From Arachidicoccus soli (GTDB lineage Bacteria > Bacteroidota > Bacteroidia > Chitinophagales > Chitinophagaceae): a DNA stretch of 64,000 nucleotides. Where the stretch lies: positions 2,666,001-2,730,000 of the forward strand of contig NZ_CP032489.1 of NCBI RefSeq assembly GCF_003600625.1, written 5' to 3'. The notes below the pieces were generated by a model. That model worked only from the letters and a program-made list of their open reading frames with translations, had not been told where the DNA came from and searched no databases. Positions 36,898-45,667 of the stretch are shown here, one piece after another. The position numbers and the translations under genes are program-made. Numbering within the stretch: position 1 is the first letter of the stretch; every line of letters starts with the position of its first letter.

Positions 36898-37005
36898 CTA
36901 CTAATTTTGTATGCTGGCAAAAATAATCTGTTTACAGGCGAATAACAAATACAGGTATAGATAAAGTTTTTTATTAAGAAAACTATTTACATTCGCTCTT
37001 CTAAA

Positions 37006-37512
37006 ATGCTGAAATTACATTATAAATTAAAGAAGGCGATTTTATCGGTCATAGATTTTTTCTATCCGTTATTTCGTCGGATTTTCCCATTACAAACTTT
37101 TAGATATGCTGTTTGTGGTGGGGGCAATATGCTTTTAGGGGTATTTTTGTTCAGTGGTTTCTTACACTTTGTTTACCACAAATCATTGGTACACCTACCC
37201 TTCGGGCTTGTATTAACACCAGAAATAGCATCCTTAGCATCTCAGTTTTGCATCACTTTTCCCATAGGGTTTTACTTAAGTATGTTTGTTGTATTTCCCG
37301 GGTCCACACTTAGAAGGAGGGTTCAATTAATCCGTTATTTCACTATCGCAGCCAGTAATATCTTATTCAATTCATTGTTATTAAAACTGTTTGTTCAAGT
37401 ATTTCACTGGTATCCTACCCCTTCCTACATCTTAAATGTATCAATCATTGTAACTTATACTTATTTTTCGCAACGCTACTTTACTTTTCGACAAAAGAAG
37501 GCAAAGGATTAG
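37006..37512 (+). CDS. GtrA-family membrane protein
   Basis: 168 residues with four hydrophobic helices and the GtrA signature: FRYAVCGGGNMLLGVFLF in helix 1 and IVTYTYFSQRYFTFRQKK at the C-terminus. GtrA-like proteins are thought to flip or present polyprenyl-linked sugars for cell-surface glycosylation. A neighbouring glycosyltransferase, often seen with GtrA, is absent here. It overlaps a convergent small membrane-protein gene by 4 bp. Confidence 0.88.
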   Translation: MLKLHYKLKKAILSVIDFFYPLFRRIFPLQTFRYAVCGGGNMLLGVFLFSGFLHFVYHKSLVHLPFGLVLTPEIASLASQFCITFPIGFYLSMFVVFPGSTLRRRVQLIRYFTIAASNILFNSLLLKLFVQVFHWYPTPSYILNVSIIVTYTYFSQRYFTFRQKKAKD

Positions 37513-37685
37513 AGAACTTTTATCAACCAGCGAACCAATATAATAAGCATAGCAATTAAAAATACAAGGATAGAAATACGGTTCATACCGTGCATCATTT
37601 TCAGATAAATATCCTTCTTCTCGCCAGGTTCTTTTTTATCTTTCTTGATATATAAATAGGATGCAAATTGTTTGAGGATGCCCAT
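37509..37685 (-). CDS. Small (58-residue) single-helix membrane protein, DUF6728-like
   Basis: A short frame from the ATG at 37685 reads MGILKQFASYLYIKKDKK at its start, then a basic/acidic cytoplasmic stretch (EPGEKKDIYLKMMHGMNR) and a C-terminal helix (ISILVFLIAMLIILVRWLI). An exact -7 box (TACCTTTG, 37705-37712) lies 19 bases upstream. The MMHGMNRISI motif resembles small conserved Bacteroidota proteins of the DUF6728 type; the family name is from memory. The function is unknown. Confidence 0.75.
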   Translation of the reverse strand: MGILKQFASYLYIKKDKKEPGEKKDIYLKMMHGMNRISILVFLIAMLIILVRWLIKVL

Positions 37686-37704
37686 GTGTAAGTTTTTTCT
37701 TTTG

Positions 37705-37712
37705 CAAAGGTA
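37705..37712 (-). promoter_or_regulatory. -7 box of the small membrane-protein gene
   Basis: TACCTTTG on the minus strand matches TAnnTTTG exactly, 19 bases before the ATG at 37685. Confidence 0.6.
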
Positions 37713-37718
37713 ATTTTT

Positions 37719-37749
37719 TTTGTTACTAAAAATCTAACCATTACTTTTG
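37719..37749 (+). promoter_or_regulatory. Promoter of the tRNA-Ala gene
   Basis: TTTG (37719-37722), a 19-base spacer and TACTTTTG (37742-37749) form an exact Bacteroidota -33/-7 promoter ending 12 bases before the tRNA. Confidence 0.8.
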
Positions 37750-37761
37750 CGAAGCAATTTT

Positions 37762-37835
<74 letters not shown>

Positions 37836-37850
37836 CGCCGGATAATTACG

Positions 37851-37884
37851 AAGCCTTTAGAATCAATACTTTAGGCTTTTTTTT
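37851..37884 (+). terminator. Terminator of the tRNA-Ala gene
   Basis: A 6-bp stem (AAGCCT, 37851-37856, with AGGCTT 37873-37878), with partial pairing inside, followed by a run of eight Ts. Confidence 0.65.
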
Positions 37885-37891
37885 ATTAAAA

Positions 37892-37915
37892 TGTAGTGCA
37901 AATTGTAGTGCAAAT
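37892..37915 (+). repeat. Tandem 12-bp repeat beside the tRNA (possible integrase arm site)
   Basis: TGTAGTGCAAAT occurs twice head to tail (37892-37903 and 37904-37915). Its place between a tRNA 3' end and a decayed integrative element suggests binding sites for the tyrosine recombinase whose tail remains at 39998. Confidence 0.6.
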
Positions 37916-37938
37916 TTTCTCGTTTTCGCTGCAAACTT

Positions 37939-38936
37939 TTATTCAATATTGGTATCAACTCGGTTATTTAGTAAGTCCAATAGTTGCCCTAATGGAATAT
38001 ATTTAGAAAGGCGCTCATCGCTTTCATTATTTATCCAATCAAATTTATTTATTTCAAAATTCCATTCGTCAAAATCTTTGATAACGGAGCGGCTTGTTTT
38101 CTCAATATTATTTTCTTTCTGCAAATCAAATCCAAATCGGTCAAAAATTCTTAACCCTTTCATTGCATTGAAAATATTATTTAATGCTGCTGCATAAACA
38201 TTGCTATTATTCTTTTCTGCTCTTTTGTTTACGTCCGACCTTGTAAATATTTTACTGCCATACTTTACAATTTCAATCAATGCCTTTACATTATTTGTAA
38301 TTGGTCTTGCATCTTGAGCCGAACGGGAAACATATTTATACTTTTTTGCGTTGCCCCGCAATGCCAACCATTCTTCTATTAATATATCCACCATTGGCTT
38401 GTTCACCACAATTAGATGTAAATGTGGGTTATAGGTTTTCGTTTCGGGATTGAAATTGCATTATAACGACTTTATACCAATCAGCTTTATTCCGTTGCCT
38501 CTTTGGTATCTTTTCCCGTATTTATTATTGATAAGTTGAAAGCTCGCAAAATTTTCCCCATTAAGTAATTTAAGCGTTTATAAGGAAAGGCTTTGATAGT
38601 GAGGGTAACAAAATAAGGTTCTTCCCATGTTTGGATTATGGGTAAATACTTATTGATTATATGGGCTTTACGAATGCAGCAACACACGGTACAAAATCTA
38701 TTTTACAATATTTCCCGTACAGCCTCCCATTTGCCGTATAGACTTTGGATTGGCAATGATAAGTATTCCAATAACCCTTTGGAGTTACACCATTTTTACT
38801 TTTCTCAACATCAATAAGGTTTAGTACGGTTTTTGTGTAATCATTTTTCTTTTGGCTCTACCTTTCAAAGCCTTATTATTGCTAAGTTCCGAGCCTTTTC
38901 CTTGTACAATTAACACGTTGCCGGTCCCGTTTTGTG
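37939..38936 (-). pseudogene. Broken HUH replication-initiation (Rep) protein gene
   Basis: Joining three frames on the minus strand restores a plausible rolling-circle/plasmid Rep: LAQNGTGNVLIVQGKG, then KGYWNTYHCQSKVYTANGRL, a Cys-rich stretch (YCKNRFCTVCCCIRKAH), EEPYFVTLTIKAF (Rep motif 1), the HUH motif TYNPHLHLIVVNK and a C-terminal domain with RSAQDARPITNNVKALIEIV. Lesions: one A missing in the A-run before NRFC (near 38698), a frameshift after KILRAF, and an in-frame TAA just before CNFNPETK (near 38464). The frames 37939-38409 and 38487-38687 are its surviving pieces. Confidence 0.8.
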
Positions 38937-39205
38937 CTAATGTATTAAATCGTCGCTTTCATCTTTGCTTTCCCAATAGCCCCAATCTTGGCGAAGCATA
39001 TCTTTTAATGTGCCATCGGGTGTTACATTCTTTCCATTGGGTGCTTTAATGATTACTTCGGCAACAATCATTAAGCCTTTTTGTTTGGCGTAATCGTTTA
39101 GCAAATTGTAAAACGCATTGCGAATAGCTGTTCTTTTTTTGTTTCGCCAAAGTGAATTATTTTTTCAACTTCGGTTCGATATTGATGTATTGCGTGTATG
39201 CTCAT
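38937..39205 (-). pseudogene. N-terminal fragment of a fused restriction-modification enzyme
   Basis: From the ATG at 39205: MSIHAIHQYRTEVEKIIHFG, then a one-base deletion in an A-run, after which the other frame reads AIRNAFYNLLNDYAKQKG, APNGKNVTPDGTLKDMLRQ and DWGYWESKDESDDL before a TAG. The PDGTLKD...YWESKD block is the PD-(D/E)xK nuclease of type ISP/IIG-like enzymes, whose methyltransferase part would follow and is missing. It is joined directly to the Rep remnant, so a deletion probably fused them. Confidence 0.7.
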
Positions 39206-39252
39206 AATGAAGATAAAAGTATAATGTAATTTCTGTTTTCTTAAAAAGAACT

Positions 39253-39639
39253 TTATACTTTCTCCAATAATAAATTACCATCCACGTTTAGTTTTTCGTG
39301 TACTGCTTTCAAAAATTGCACATCTGGCTTACGTTTGCCATTGAGTATTTGGGATAATTTGGCAGTACCAATTTTTAGCATTTCGGCAAGTTTTATTTGG
39401 GTAATATCCATGTCCTGCATTTTTTGCATTACTACATTTTCAATAGTTATGGGCAAAGGCATTATTTGCAATACATCGTCTTCGTACTTTTCGGCAAGTA
39501 GAGAAAGTTTGTGTAGTTCGTCCGTTTCTTTTTTGCTCAAGCTGGCGAAGCCGCCGCCATCCGTAGCTTTGGCAATATAGCTTTCAATCATTGCCATTAC
39601 TTGTTCATATTGCTTTTGAGTTCTTATTTTATCAATCAT
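39253..39639 (-). CDS. HigA-type HTH antitoxin
   Basis: 128 residues from the ATG at 39639. N-terminal part MIDKIRTQKQYEQVMAMIES is the toxin-binding arm typical of long HigA antitoxins. The C-terminal XRE domain reads MQDMDITQIKLAEMLKIG, then TAKLSQILNGKRKPDVQFLK. It would neutralise the HigB-like toxin encoded just upstream (11 bases) and repress the shared promoter. The toxin-first gene order is the classical higBA layout. The frame is intact, unlike the genes around it. Confidence 0.92.
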   Translation of the reverse strand: MIDKIRTQKQYEQVMAMIESYIAKATDGGGFASLSKKETDELHKLSLLAEKYEDDVLQIMPLPITIENVVMQKMQDMDITQIKLAEMLKIGTAKLSQILNGKRKPDVQFLKAVHEKLNVDGNLLLEKV

Positions 39640-39650
39640 TTTCTTTGCTT

Positions 39651-39944
39651 TTAAATTGTTGTACAATCTATTTTATCATATTCACTATGTGTGCCAATAA
39701 AGCGTACATAAATAGTTCGCTTATCAAAATGTATCATAGTTACCAACCGATAAGAATTGCCTTTGATGTTAAATACAAACCTATCATTGCCAACGGCATC
39801 AACACTATTAAATGTGTTCTTTATGTCGGCGAAATTTGCCCAATCAACTTTAGTAACTATATGATACCAATAATTTAAAGGTTCGGCGGCTCTTGGGTGT
39901 ATTTTGCCAAATTCATTTAATCTTGTTTTTGTAACAACAACCAT
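39651..39944 (-). CDS. HigB-family mRNA interferase toxin
   Basis: 97 residues with the HigB_toxin (PF09907-type) signature: TKTRLNEFGKIHPRAAEPLNYW, VDWANFADIKNTFNSVDAVG, FNIKGNSYRLVTMIHFDKRT and the C-terminal VRFIGTHSEYDKID. These ribosome-associated RNases cut mRNA during stress. The ATG lies 5 bases from an exact -7 box. Cotranscribed with the antitoxin. Confidence 0.93.
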   Translation of the reverse strand: MVVVTKTRLNEFGKIHPRAAEPLNYWYHIVTKVDWANFADIKNTFNSVDAVGNDRFVFNIKGNSYRLVTMIHFDKRTIYVRFIGTHSEYDKIDCTTI

Positions 39945-39949
39945 TTGTG

Positions 39950-39999
39950 CAAATTTAGTTTATTTTAGGAATATTAAATAAATTTCATAAAATGAAATT
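39950..39999 (-). promoter_or_regulatory. higBA promoter and candidate operator
   Basis: Minus-strand -7 box TAAATTTG (39950-39957) lies 5 bases before the toxin ATG. An inverted repeat with 8-bp arms and 3-base centre, AATTTCAT-N3-ATGAAATT (39981-39999), sits about 24 bases further upstream in the -33 region, where an HTH antitoxin would block transcription. Confidence 0.6.
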
Positions 40000-40160
40000 A
40001 TTTAGCTTTAGAGATTGATAGTACTTTTGGCATTGTCCACGCTTTTGTGATGGCTTGCTTTTTCATTTCATTGGTAATATTTATATAGCGTTTAAAACTT
40101 TTGTAGTCTTTGTGTCCGCTTATAGCCATTACTTGTTCCGCACTCATTCCTTTTTCTAAC
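39998..40160 (-). pseudogene. C-terminal remnant of a tyrosine recombinase (integrase)
   Basis: The frame ending at 39998 reads [20 protein letters not shown] and then [18 protein letters not shown]. This is the end of the catalytic domain, with the conserved GHxxxxxxxxY layout and the nucleophile Tyr in KRYIN. An in-frame TAG lies just upstream (near 40166) and the rest of the enzyme is missing. It faces away from the tRNA-Ala at the other end of the relic and probably once drove its integration there. Confidence 0.75.
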
Positions 40161-40412
40161 TAAATCACTAAAACAGAAGGATCTGCTAAATTGAAACAAC
40201 TTATATCGACCAATATCGTTTTTCAAAATAATAGAGAACTTGTCGCAGAAATGGACAAAAGACTCAAACAGTGGCTTGATTAGATTAGAAGGTTATAATC
40301 TTTGCTTTCTCTATATTTATTCGAGCCAATAACTTCAAATATGCCTCCAAATTGTACAAACATCAAATGATAGGGTAGCAAGAATTTTTTAAAAAGATAT
40401 TTCGAAATATTT
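40161..40412. other. Gap between integrase and IS630 remnants
   Basis: No gene. AT-rich, with a small palindrome ATATTTCGAAATAT around 40399-40412 near the IS630 remnant, possibly part of an IS end. Confidence 0.4.
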
Positions 40413-41064
40413 TTAAAGGCAATATAAATAATACAATATATATTTATTATTTAGTCCAAATAATACCTGAACGGCGTATTCAAATTCACAGGTTGTTTGG
40501 ATAGATTGTGGTGTCAACTTTTTAGTAAACTCTCCAATAAAGTCACTGACTTCATCTAGGGTCTTGAATAGCCTGTTGGTAAAGCCTCTTTTGAATCTGG
40601 CCCACATGTTTTCGGCCGGATTTAATTCTTGACTGTATGGTGGCAGAAATATGAATGCTATGTTGTTCGGTACCTTCAGCACTTTGGCTTTATGAAATGC
40701 GCCATTGTCTAGGACGATGATTTTGAACTCATTTGGATTTTGCTTAGAAAATTCATCCAGATATAGTTGAAAAATGTCTGCATTGCAAAAGGGTGTATAT
40801 ACCGATTGAAAAGTATACCATTTAGCAGATTTTAAACCGTCTATTTGCAGTTCAAACAAATGGGCACAAAATCATGTTAGAAGTGGATATAAATCATCGG
40901 ATTGTATTAATGTATTTTAGAGAACATTTGAGTTCTTCTGCACTAATAACACTTTTTTTAATGCCTCCTACCCGCCCAATGTTTAACAGGCTTTCAAGTC
41001 CTTCGGCAAAATACATTTTACGCCACTTTACGATAGAGTTTAAAGCTATTATTTTGTCTGCCAT
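40413..41064 (-). pseudogene. Fragmented IS630-family transposase
   Basis: The N-terminal piece (from 41064) reads ADKIIALNSIVKWRKMYFAE and GLESLLNIGRVGGIKKS, an IS630 HTH, and ends at a stop near 40893. The second piece (40859-40413, 148 residues) is the DDE_3 catalytic half with IIVLDNGAFHKA (second Asp) and LPPYSQELNPAENMWARFK (Glu). The middle, with the first catalytic Asp, is disrupted. Not a functional transposase. No clear terminal repeats were found. Confidence 0.8.
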
Positions 41065-41160
41065 TTCAGGTAGGTCACAAATGAGCCTTTAAGTTAAGTG
41101 TATGAAAAACATTAAACATATTACCGTGTAAATTCAGTATTAAATACTAAATTTGCTCGT

Positions 41161-42333
41161 ATGGTACAAAGAAGAATAGAAAAGGAGATTGAAGCAGCAC
41201 TCAGTTGGAGCGCTGCTGTAGCATTGATGGGGCCACGCCAGGTTGGCAAAACCACAATTGCATTAAACATCAGCGCAGCTAGTAATGCTGTCTATTTAGA
41301 CCTTGAAAATCGAGTTGATTTTCAAAAGATACAGGATATAGCGGCATTCCACCAGGAGAACCAAGACCGACTGATCATTATGGATGAAGTTCAACGTGTT
41401 CCGGAGTTATTTACAGACCTTAGAGGTATCATTGATCAGGAACGCAGGCGTGGGCATAAATTCGGGCAATTTTTATTTCTGGGTTCCGCCTCCATGGATC
41501 TTTTAAAGCAGTCAGGGGAATCACTGGCTGGCCGGATTGCTTATCTGGAATTACATGGAATCGATGCATTGGAGTTTGGCGCAGTCCTCCCAGGGAAAAT
41601 GAACCAGCTTTGGCTTAGGGGTGGGTTCCCGGAAAGTTTATTGGCTTCCTCAGATACGACAAGCATTGCCTGGAGGGTGAATTTCATCAGGACCTACTTA
41701 GAACGGGATATTCCGCTATTAGGCCCGCGCATACCCGCCATTACTCTGGAACGGTTCTGGACAATGTTGGCCCATGTTCAAGGAGGATTATTTAATGCCT
41801 CCATGCTAGCGAGAAGTTTAGAGGTAGACTCTACAACCATTAGCAGATATCTCGACCTGATGGTTGATCTGTTATTGGTCAGGCGTTTGCAGCCCTGGAA
41901 AACGAACGTGGGTAAACGATTAGTCAAAAGCCCTAAGATTTATGTACGGGACAGCGGCATCACACATGCGCTACTGAATATACGCAGTTATAATGACCTG
42001 TTAGGCCATCCGATAGCTGGTAGTAGTTGGGAAGGGTTTGTGATTGAGAATATCTTATCGACGATTCCGGCAAATGCACGACCTTATTTTTACCGTACGG
42101 CCCATGGCGCGGAGATCGACCTGATCATTGAATTTTCCGGTCAGGAGAAATGGGCGATAGAAATCAAACGCAGCACCGCACCCGCACTATCCAAGGGATT
42201 TTACCTGGCTTGCGAGGACATTCAACCGGAGCGGCGTTTTGTCGTTTACGCAGGGCAGGATAAATTCCCCATGGGAGAAAATATTACAGCGATTCCACTC
42301 CAGGGAATAATGGAAGAATTGCTGCAGTATTAA
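41161..42333 (+). CDS. AAA_14/DUF4143 ATPase
   Basis: 390 residues. Walker A GPRQVGKTT (residues 24-32), Walker B RLIIMDEVQRVPELF (Asp75, Glu76) and sensor-like FLGSASMDLL. The C-terminal DUF4143 domain ends with a PD-(D/E)xK-like arrangement, GAEIDLIIEF...WAIEIKRST. The family is widespread and often mobile; its role is unproven. The gene is visibly more GC-rich than the surrounding core genes, a sign of transfer. An exact -7 box TAAATTTG (41148-41155) lies 5 bases before the ATG. Confidence 0.9.
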   Translation: MVQRRIEKEIEAALSWSAAVALMGPRQVGKTTIALNISAASNAVYLDLENRVDFQKIQDIAAFHQENQDRLIIMDEVQRVPELFTDLRGIIDQERRRGHKFGQFLFLGSASMDLLKQSGESLAGRIAYLELHGIDALEFGAVLPGKMNQLWLRGGFPESLLASSDTTSIAWRVNFIRTYLERDIPLLGPRIPAITLERFWTMLAHVQGGLFNASMLARSLEVDSTTISRYLDLMVDLLLVRRLQPWKTNVGKRLVKSPKIYVRDSGITHALLNIRSYNDLLGHPIAGSSWEGFVIENILSTIPANARPYFYRTAHGAEIDLIIEFSGQEKWAIEIKRSTAPALSKGFYLACEDIQPERRFVVYAGQDKFPMGENITAIPLQGIMEELLQY

Positions 42334-42526
42334 TCACCCTTCTCACAAACTATCCACCTGAAATGAAAGTGAAAGGTGAAAACTTGGAATGCTTACCTGA
42401 TGTATTGCATGTATACGTTACCTTTATTTGAATCTTCCATCATAGAAATTTATATGATGGAGCGTAAAACCCGTCCATCATTTACGTGGATGGGATGTAA
42501 GCGACACTCCGTTACACTTACATAAT

Positions 42527-44009
42527 CCCAAAAAGTTCATTAGAACTATGAATCAATGATTATGAACGGTTGTTTGATGTTGTCGATGTTAGCCCAGAGT
42601 TGCCTAATCCATTTTCGATGTTTCATCTGTAAAGACATTTTGAGCACGCTGTCCCTGCCATTTTTCACGATGTAGCTTCCAATGTTTAAAGTAGTGTATC
42701 TGATCGTTTTAAGCATGGGTTTTGCTTTGGTAGGAATCACTACCTGTTTAAACAAGCTCATTAAATTATAGGCTATCATGATAAAATTCATAGTAGTTTC
42801 TGTAGCGTCAAAACTGTTTTGATTCATCTTGTCTACCGCATAATCATATTTGAGTTCTTTGATTTGATTTTCACAATTGGCCCTACCTCTATATAGTCTC
42901 CAAACCTCTGCGGCAGGGAGTTTTAGATTGGTTATATAGCAGCTGTGCCGATAACCTGACACTATATCGTCATCTTCAAACAGTCGTAATGTTTTGCCGG
43001 TAGCCTTAGGCCTTTCTGCTATTTCTTGCCTAACTATTATCAATCTTCGGGGTGCGTCCCACATAGGTGATTGGTAATGCGTAGCACAAATTTCGATACC
43101 ATTGTCAAGCTGTAGCCATGTCTTTTGGCTTTGAATATGCCGCTGAATGGTAGTGTACAGGGGACAGGCTATGATATAGGAAACAGGGTCAGCCCTGTTT
43201 TCCAAAAGTTCAAATATTTTCTTGGAATAAAATCCGCTATCCGCCCTCAGCAGCCCAATTTGTTTGTTTTGAAGATTGGCCAAAGTCGACTCCATAAATG
43301 CCTCAAAATTGTTGGCAGTATGTGCGTCACCACTTCTGAGCCAAAAATTGGCCACCATTTGCACATCAGACACAAAAGCCATAAGCGGATGGTGCGACTT
43401 ACGGCCCGGCTTCTTCGCGTTGTAGCCTACTGCTGCACCTTCCTGCTCCCCATAACGGGTAATGACGGAAGAATCAAAATCCAAAGTATAGTTGTCAAAA
43501 GAAAGATTGTCGAAAAACCATTTGTAGAAAGCCGGAAACACGCGGCTGTTGGTCTTCATGGTAAACTTTTGAAAAAATCTTACAAAGGCCCTATGTCCCG
43601 CCATGCGTTCCCAGCCGAATAACTGTTGTAAAACACCATCGAAACGGGCCACTTCCAAATGCTCGTACCTATTAGCTCCACACCAAATAGAAACAATGAA
43701 CTGCAGAATAATCTGAACAGGATCATAACCTCTGTTGGAGCCGGGCTGAGGCAACGGAGTCCGCTCCAAAAAATGGGTAAACTTCATTTGTTCCAGCATC
43801 TTTTGTAGCAAAATAATGCCTCCATGAGCGGTCACTTCCTTATCTGTAAACTCAATTTTGGTAACGGTCATGGCTGTAAGATTTTCTTACACTAAATTAC
43901 AAAAAATCATACTAGTACTATGCAAAATTAATCTTTGATATCCAATAACTTACAACTACAAATCTCTAATGACCGTCATTAGAAATTTGGTTCCATTGAA
44001 CTTTTTGGG
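42527..44009. mobile_element. IS1380-family element, copy A
   Basis: 1483 bp bounded by CCCAAAAAGTTCA and its complement TGAACTTTTTGGG, flanked on both sides by the 5-bp duplication ATAAT (42522-42526 and 44010-44014). The intact IS605 copy at 22.6 kb shows the unoccupied target (ACATAATGATT), which proves insertion with duplication of ATAAT. Same orientation and length as copy B. Confidence 0.95.
42546..43871 (-). CDS. IS1380-family transposase (copy A)
   Basis: 441 residues. DDE residues fit Asp133 (TLDFDSSVITRYG; Asp131 also possible), Asp211 (LLRADSGFY) and Glu334 (RANCENQIKELKYDY), with the YREK-like LYRGRANCE context. FDSSVITRYGEQEGAAVGYN is the family signature. Intact. It differs from the second copy at only a few residues (for example Ile62/Val, Glu144/Gln, Asp228/Ala). 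Confidence 0.95.
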   Translation of the reverse strand: MTVTKIEFTDKEVTAHGGIILLQKMLEQMKFTHFLERTPLPQPGSNRGYDPVQIILQFIVSIWCGANRYEHLEVARFDGVLQQLFGWERMAGHRAFVRFFQKFTMKTNSRVFPAFYKWFFDNLSFDNYTLDFDSSVITRYGEQEGAAVGYNAKKPGRKSHHPLMAFVSDVQMVANFWLRSGDAHTANNFEAFMESTLANLQNKQIGLLRADSGFYSKKIFELLENRADPVSYIIACPLYTTIQRHIQSQKTWLQLDNGIEICATHYQSPMWDAPRRLIIVRQEIAERPKATGKTLRLFEDDDIVSGYRHSCYITNLKLPAAEVWRLYRGRANCENQIKELKYDYAVDKMNQNSFDATETTMNFIMIAYNLMSLFKQVVIPTKAKPMLKTIRYTTLNIGSYIVKNGRDSVLKMSLQMKHRKWIRQLWANIDNIKQPFIIIDS

Positions 44010-44026
44010 ATAATGATTGAAAATGA

Positions 44027-44437
44027 TTAACCTTGTGAAAGGATGTATTGCCTGACTGTTTCAGGTGATGCTTCACCAATGGAACAAACGAAATAGCCAT
44101 CCGACCAAAGTAATTTCTGATACCAATATTGCTTACGGAGTATTTTGCCATGCAGCAACCACAACTGACGAGTGCTTTCCTGCTTTAACCTGCGAACAAT
44201 TTGCACAATAGACAGGCGAGGAATGTAGCGAATAAGGAAATGTACATGGTCTGTATCTGTCTCCATCACTTCAATTTCAAAATCTGAATTTTCAGCGATA
44301 GAGAGAAAGATACGCTTAACATCATCATTAAGCTGACCGACAAGCATTGCCTTACGGTACTTACAAACAAAAATGAGATGGCATTTTAAGTAGTGCTTTG
44401 AACGATTGGTGGACTGGTAGTTAGATTTTTGAGACAT
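44027..44437 (-). CDS. tnpA: IS200/IS605 transposase TnpA, copy 2
   Basis: 136 residues, identical to the copy at 22684-23094, including His64/His66 and Tyr131. The coding sequence is unaffected by the IS1380 insertion, which lies just after its stop codon (18 bases), but its left-end hairpin substrate is displaced. It could still act in trans on copy 1. Confidence 0.95.
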   Translation of the reverse strand: MSQKSNYQSTNRSKHYLKCHLIFVCKYRKAMLVGQLNDDVKRIFLSIAENSDFEIEVMETDTDHVHFLIRYIPRLSIVQIVRRLKQESTRQLWLLHGKILRKQYWYQKLLWSDGYFVCSIGEASPETVRQYILSQG

Positions 44438-44533
44438 AGTAGCGTAGTTTTTGTAAATCCCTTTTTACCTGAATAGGGAAGGGTTTACAAAAACGTAGCG
44501 GGTTTTGTAAGAAAAATCATTACCTTTACATCA

Positions 44534-45667
44534 ATGCTCAAAGCCTACAAATATTGCCTCCTGCCTACCGAAGAACAAAAGCAACAACTGGCTATGTTCT
44601 TTGGTAGCTGTCGTTTTGTTTTCAATCTTGGACTGGAAACAAAAATGCAAGCATGGACTACCGCACGTAAGCATTTAACCTGTATAGACCTTGCGAACCA
44701 GATGAAGGAACTGAAAGACACCGAAGCAACATGGTTGCAGGAGTGCCCTTCACAAACGCTTCAAATGAGTTTGAGAAACTTAGACAATGCCTACACCCAA
44801 TTCTTTAAAGGTGGCGGCTTCCCTAAGTTTAAATCAAAGCATCGCAAACAATCCATACAGTTTCCGCAAGGTGTGAAAACAGACTTTGAGAACAGTATCA
44901 TCTTCCTCCCGAAGCTGAAAAATGTAACCTGTATTTTTCATCGCCAATTTAAAGGCGAGATTAAAACAGTAACCGTTTCCAGGACTTCAACAGGCAAATA
45001 CTTCGTAAGCATACTGGTTGAGAACCAAAAGCAGTTGCCGAAGAAAAAACCTGTAATGCAGAAAACAACCGTTGGAATAGATATGGGCGTGAAAACTTTT
45101 GCTACCCTTTCAGACGGAACAACCTTTGACAATCCAAAGCATCTAAGAAATAATCTTAGAAGGCTTCGGGTAGAACAAAGAAAGTTGAGCCGTAGATTTA
45201 AAAGGGGTGCGAAGGAGCAAAGCAAAAACTTCCTGAAACAAAAACTGGTAGTTGCTAAACTTCACGAACACATCAAAAACCAACGTGAGGACTACTTACA
45301 CAAAGCAAGTACGCACATCATTCGTTCTTACAACAGCATTTGCCTTGAAGATTTAAACATCAAAGGCATGATGCAAAACGAAAAACTTGCCCTTGCTATT
45401 GGTGAAGTAGGATGGCACAAATTCAAAACGATGCTGGAATACAAAGCCGAATGGTACGGAAAGAATATCCTGTACATCGGCAGGTTTCAACCATCGTCCA
45501 AATTGTGTTCACATTGCGGACATATTTTCAAAGAACTAAGTTTGAAGGACAGGTCTTGGACTTGTCAATCATGCGGCACTCATCACGAAAGAGATGAAAA
45601 TGCCGCTTTGAATATTAAAACATTCGGGCTTCGGATAAAGCCTTCAACCGTTAACGTGAGCCATTAG
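44534..45667 (+). CDS. tnpB: TnpB RNA-guided nuclease, copy 2
   Basis: 377 residues, identical to copy 1 except Leu285 for Ile. RuvC residues Asp183, Glu272, Asp354 and the four zinc Cys are present. Its right-end RNA would carry a different guide (flank from about 45725, AAATTTAGATTATAAAT) because the insertion site differs. Confidence 0.95.
   Translation: MLKAYKYCLLPTEEQKQQLAMFFGSCRFVFNLGLETKMQAWTTARKHLTCIDLANQMKELKDTEATWLQECPSQTLQMSLRNLDNAYTQFFKGGGFPKFKSKHRKQSIQFPQGVKTDFENSIIFLPKLKNVTCIFHRQFKGEIKTVTVSRTSTGKYFVSILVENQKQLPKKKPVMQKTTVGIDMGVKTFATLSDGTTFDNPKHLRNNLRRLRVEQRKLSRRFKRGAKEQSKNFLKQKLVVAKLHEHIKNQREDYLHKASTHIIRSYNSICLEDLNIKGMMQNEKLALAIGEVGWHKFKTMLEYKAEWYGKNILYIGRFQPSSKLCSHCGHIFKELSLKDRSWTCQSCGTHHERDENAALNIKTFGLRIKPSTVNVSH

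Noticed and set aside
39981-39999. Inverted repeat considered as a terminator of the integrase remnant
   Set aside because: AT-only stem without a following T-run on the relevant strand; its place upstream of higBA fits an operator better.
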